A DNA stretch of 5,492 nucleotides from Prevotellaceae bacterium (GTDB lineage: Bacteria > Bacteroidota > Bacteroidia > Bacteroidales > UBA932): the NCBI GenBank assembly GCA_031273285.1, contig JAISSE010000045.1, forward strand, positions 1 through 5,492, in the 5' to 3' direction. Shown piece after piece: positions 5,387-5,492 of the stretch (positions within the stretch are counted from its first letter, which is position 1; every line of letters begins with the position of its first letter). The notes beneath the pieces were generated by a model that worked only from the letters and a program-made list of their open reading frames with translations, had not been told where the DNA came from and did not search any database. Position numbers and translations under genes: made by a program.

Positions 5387-5492
5387 ATGGATTATAATGT
5401 TGATAACGAAGGATATTACGGAGAGTTTGGAGGAGCTTACATTCCCGAAATTCTGTATTCCAACGTCGAGAATCTAAAGAACAGCTATTTAC
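5387..5492 (+). CDS. trpB: Tryptophan synthase beta chain, N-terminal end (partial)
   Basis: The first 35 codons run off the right edge. The translation contains GYYGEFGGAYIPEILY, the conserved N-terminal segment of TrpB. TrpB is the PLP enzyme that joins indole and L-serine to make L-tryptophan in the alpha2-beta2 complex with TrpA. The PLP lysine and other catalytic residues lie beyond the window. ATG 5387 is preceded by the A/T-rich AAAATATAAAG, has no competing in-frame start, and places the conserved motif at residues 9-24 as expected. The gene sits 34 bp after the attenuator U tract. trpB as the first gene of the operon matches the trp gene order known in Bacteroides, so trpE, G, D, C, F and A probably follow outside the window. 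Confidence 0.95.
   Translation, partial: MDYNVDNEGYYGEFGGAYIPEILYSNVENLKNSYL

Overview
The window reads as chromosomal DNA of a Bacteroidetes bacterium, most likely of the order Bacteroidales. Four things point there: two good matches to the Bacteroidetes sigma promoter (TTG-type -33 box, TAnnTTTG -7 box), A/T-rich translation starts without Shine-Dalgarno sequences, a tryptophan operon that begins with trpB, and long outer-membrane beta-barrel proteins. All recognisable genes lie on the + strand.

Layout. (1) Bases 1-186 are the 3' end of a DUF1080 (3-keto-disaccharide hydrolase type) gene. (2) Bases 187-474 are a dense intergenic repeat region: a GTTGAGA heptamer array, further heptamer blocks, a 28-bp dispersed repeat, a hairpin and an ATTCGTG/GTGGATAAAA array. 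The last repeat unit supplies the GTG start of the next gene. (3) Bases 465-4084 are a two-gene operon. The first gene encodes a 954-residue exported protein with an HExxH zinc-peptidase domain, a beta-propeller-like middle and a C-terminal outer-membrane barrel. The second, 5 bp downstream, encodes a lipoprotein of the endonuclease/exonuclease/phosphatase fold. (4) Bases 4085-4557 are intergenic, with several inverted repeats, a second, inverted copy of the 28-bp repeat, and the promoter of the next gene. (5) Bases 4558-5115 encode a small outer-membrane beta-barrel protein. (6) Bases 5170-5492 are the head of the trp operon.

The most important region is 5170-5386, a complete ribosome-mediated transcription attenuator. 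It has a promoter, a 21-codon leader peptide with three consecutive Trp codons, a 9-bp antiterminator pairing whose 5' arm covers the leader stop codon, and a strong intrinsic terminator with a U tract. The start of trpB follows. The parts are spaced as the classical mechanism needs. With Trp scarce, a ribosome stalled on the Trp codons leaves the antiterminator arm free. With Trp plentiful, a ribosome at the stop codon covers that arm and the terminator forms. The leader is too short for ordinary gene calling and is easy to miss.

The rest is ordinary envelope and catabolic gene content. The points worth following up are the start codon lying inside an intergenic repeat, the inverted 28-bp repeats bracketing the two-gene operon, and the peptidase-propeller-barrel architecture.
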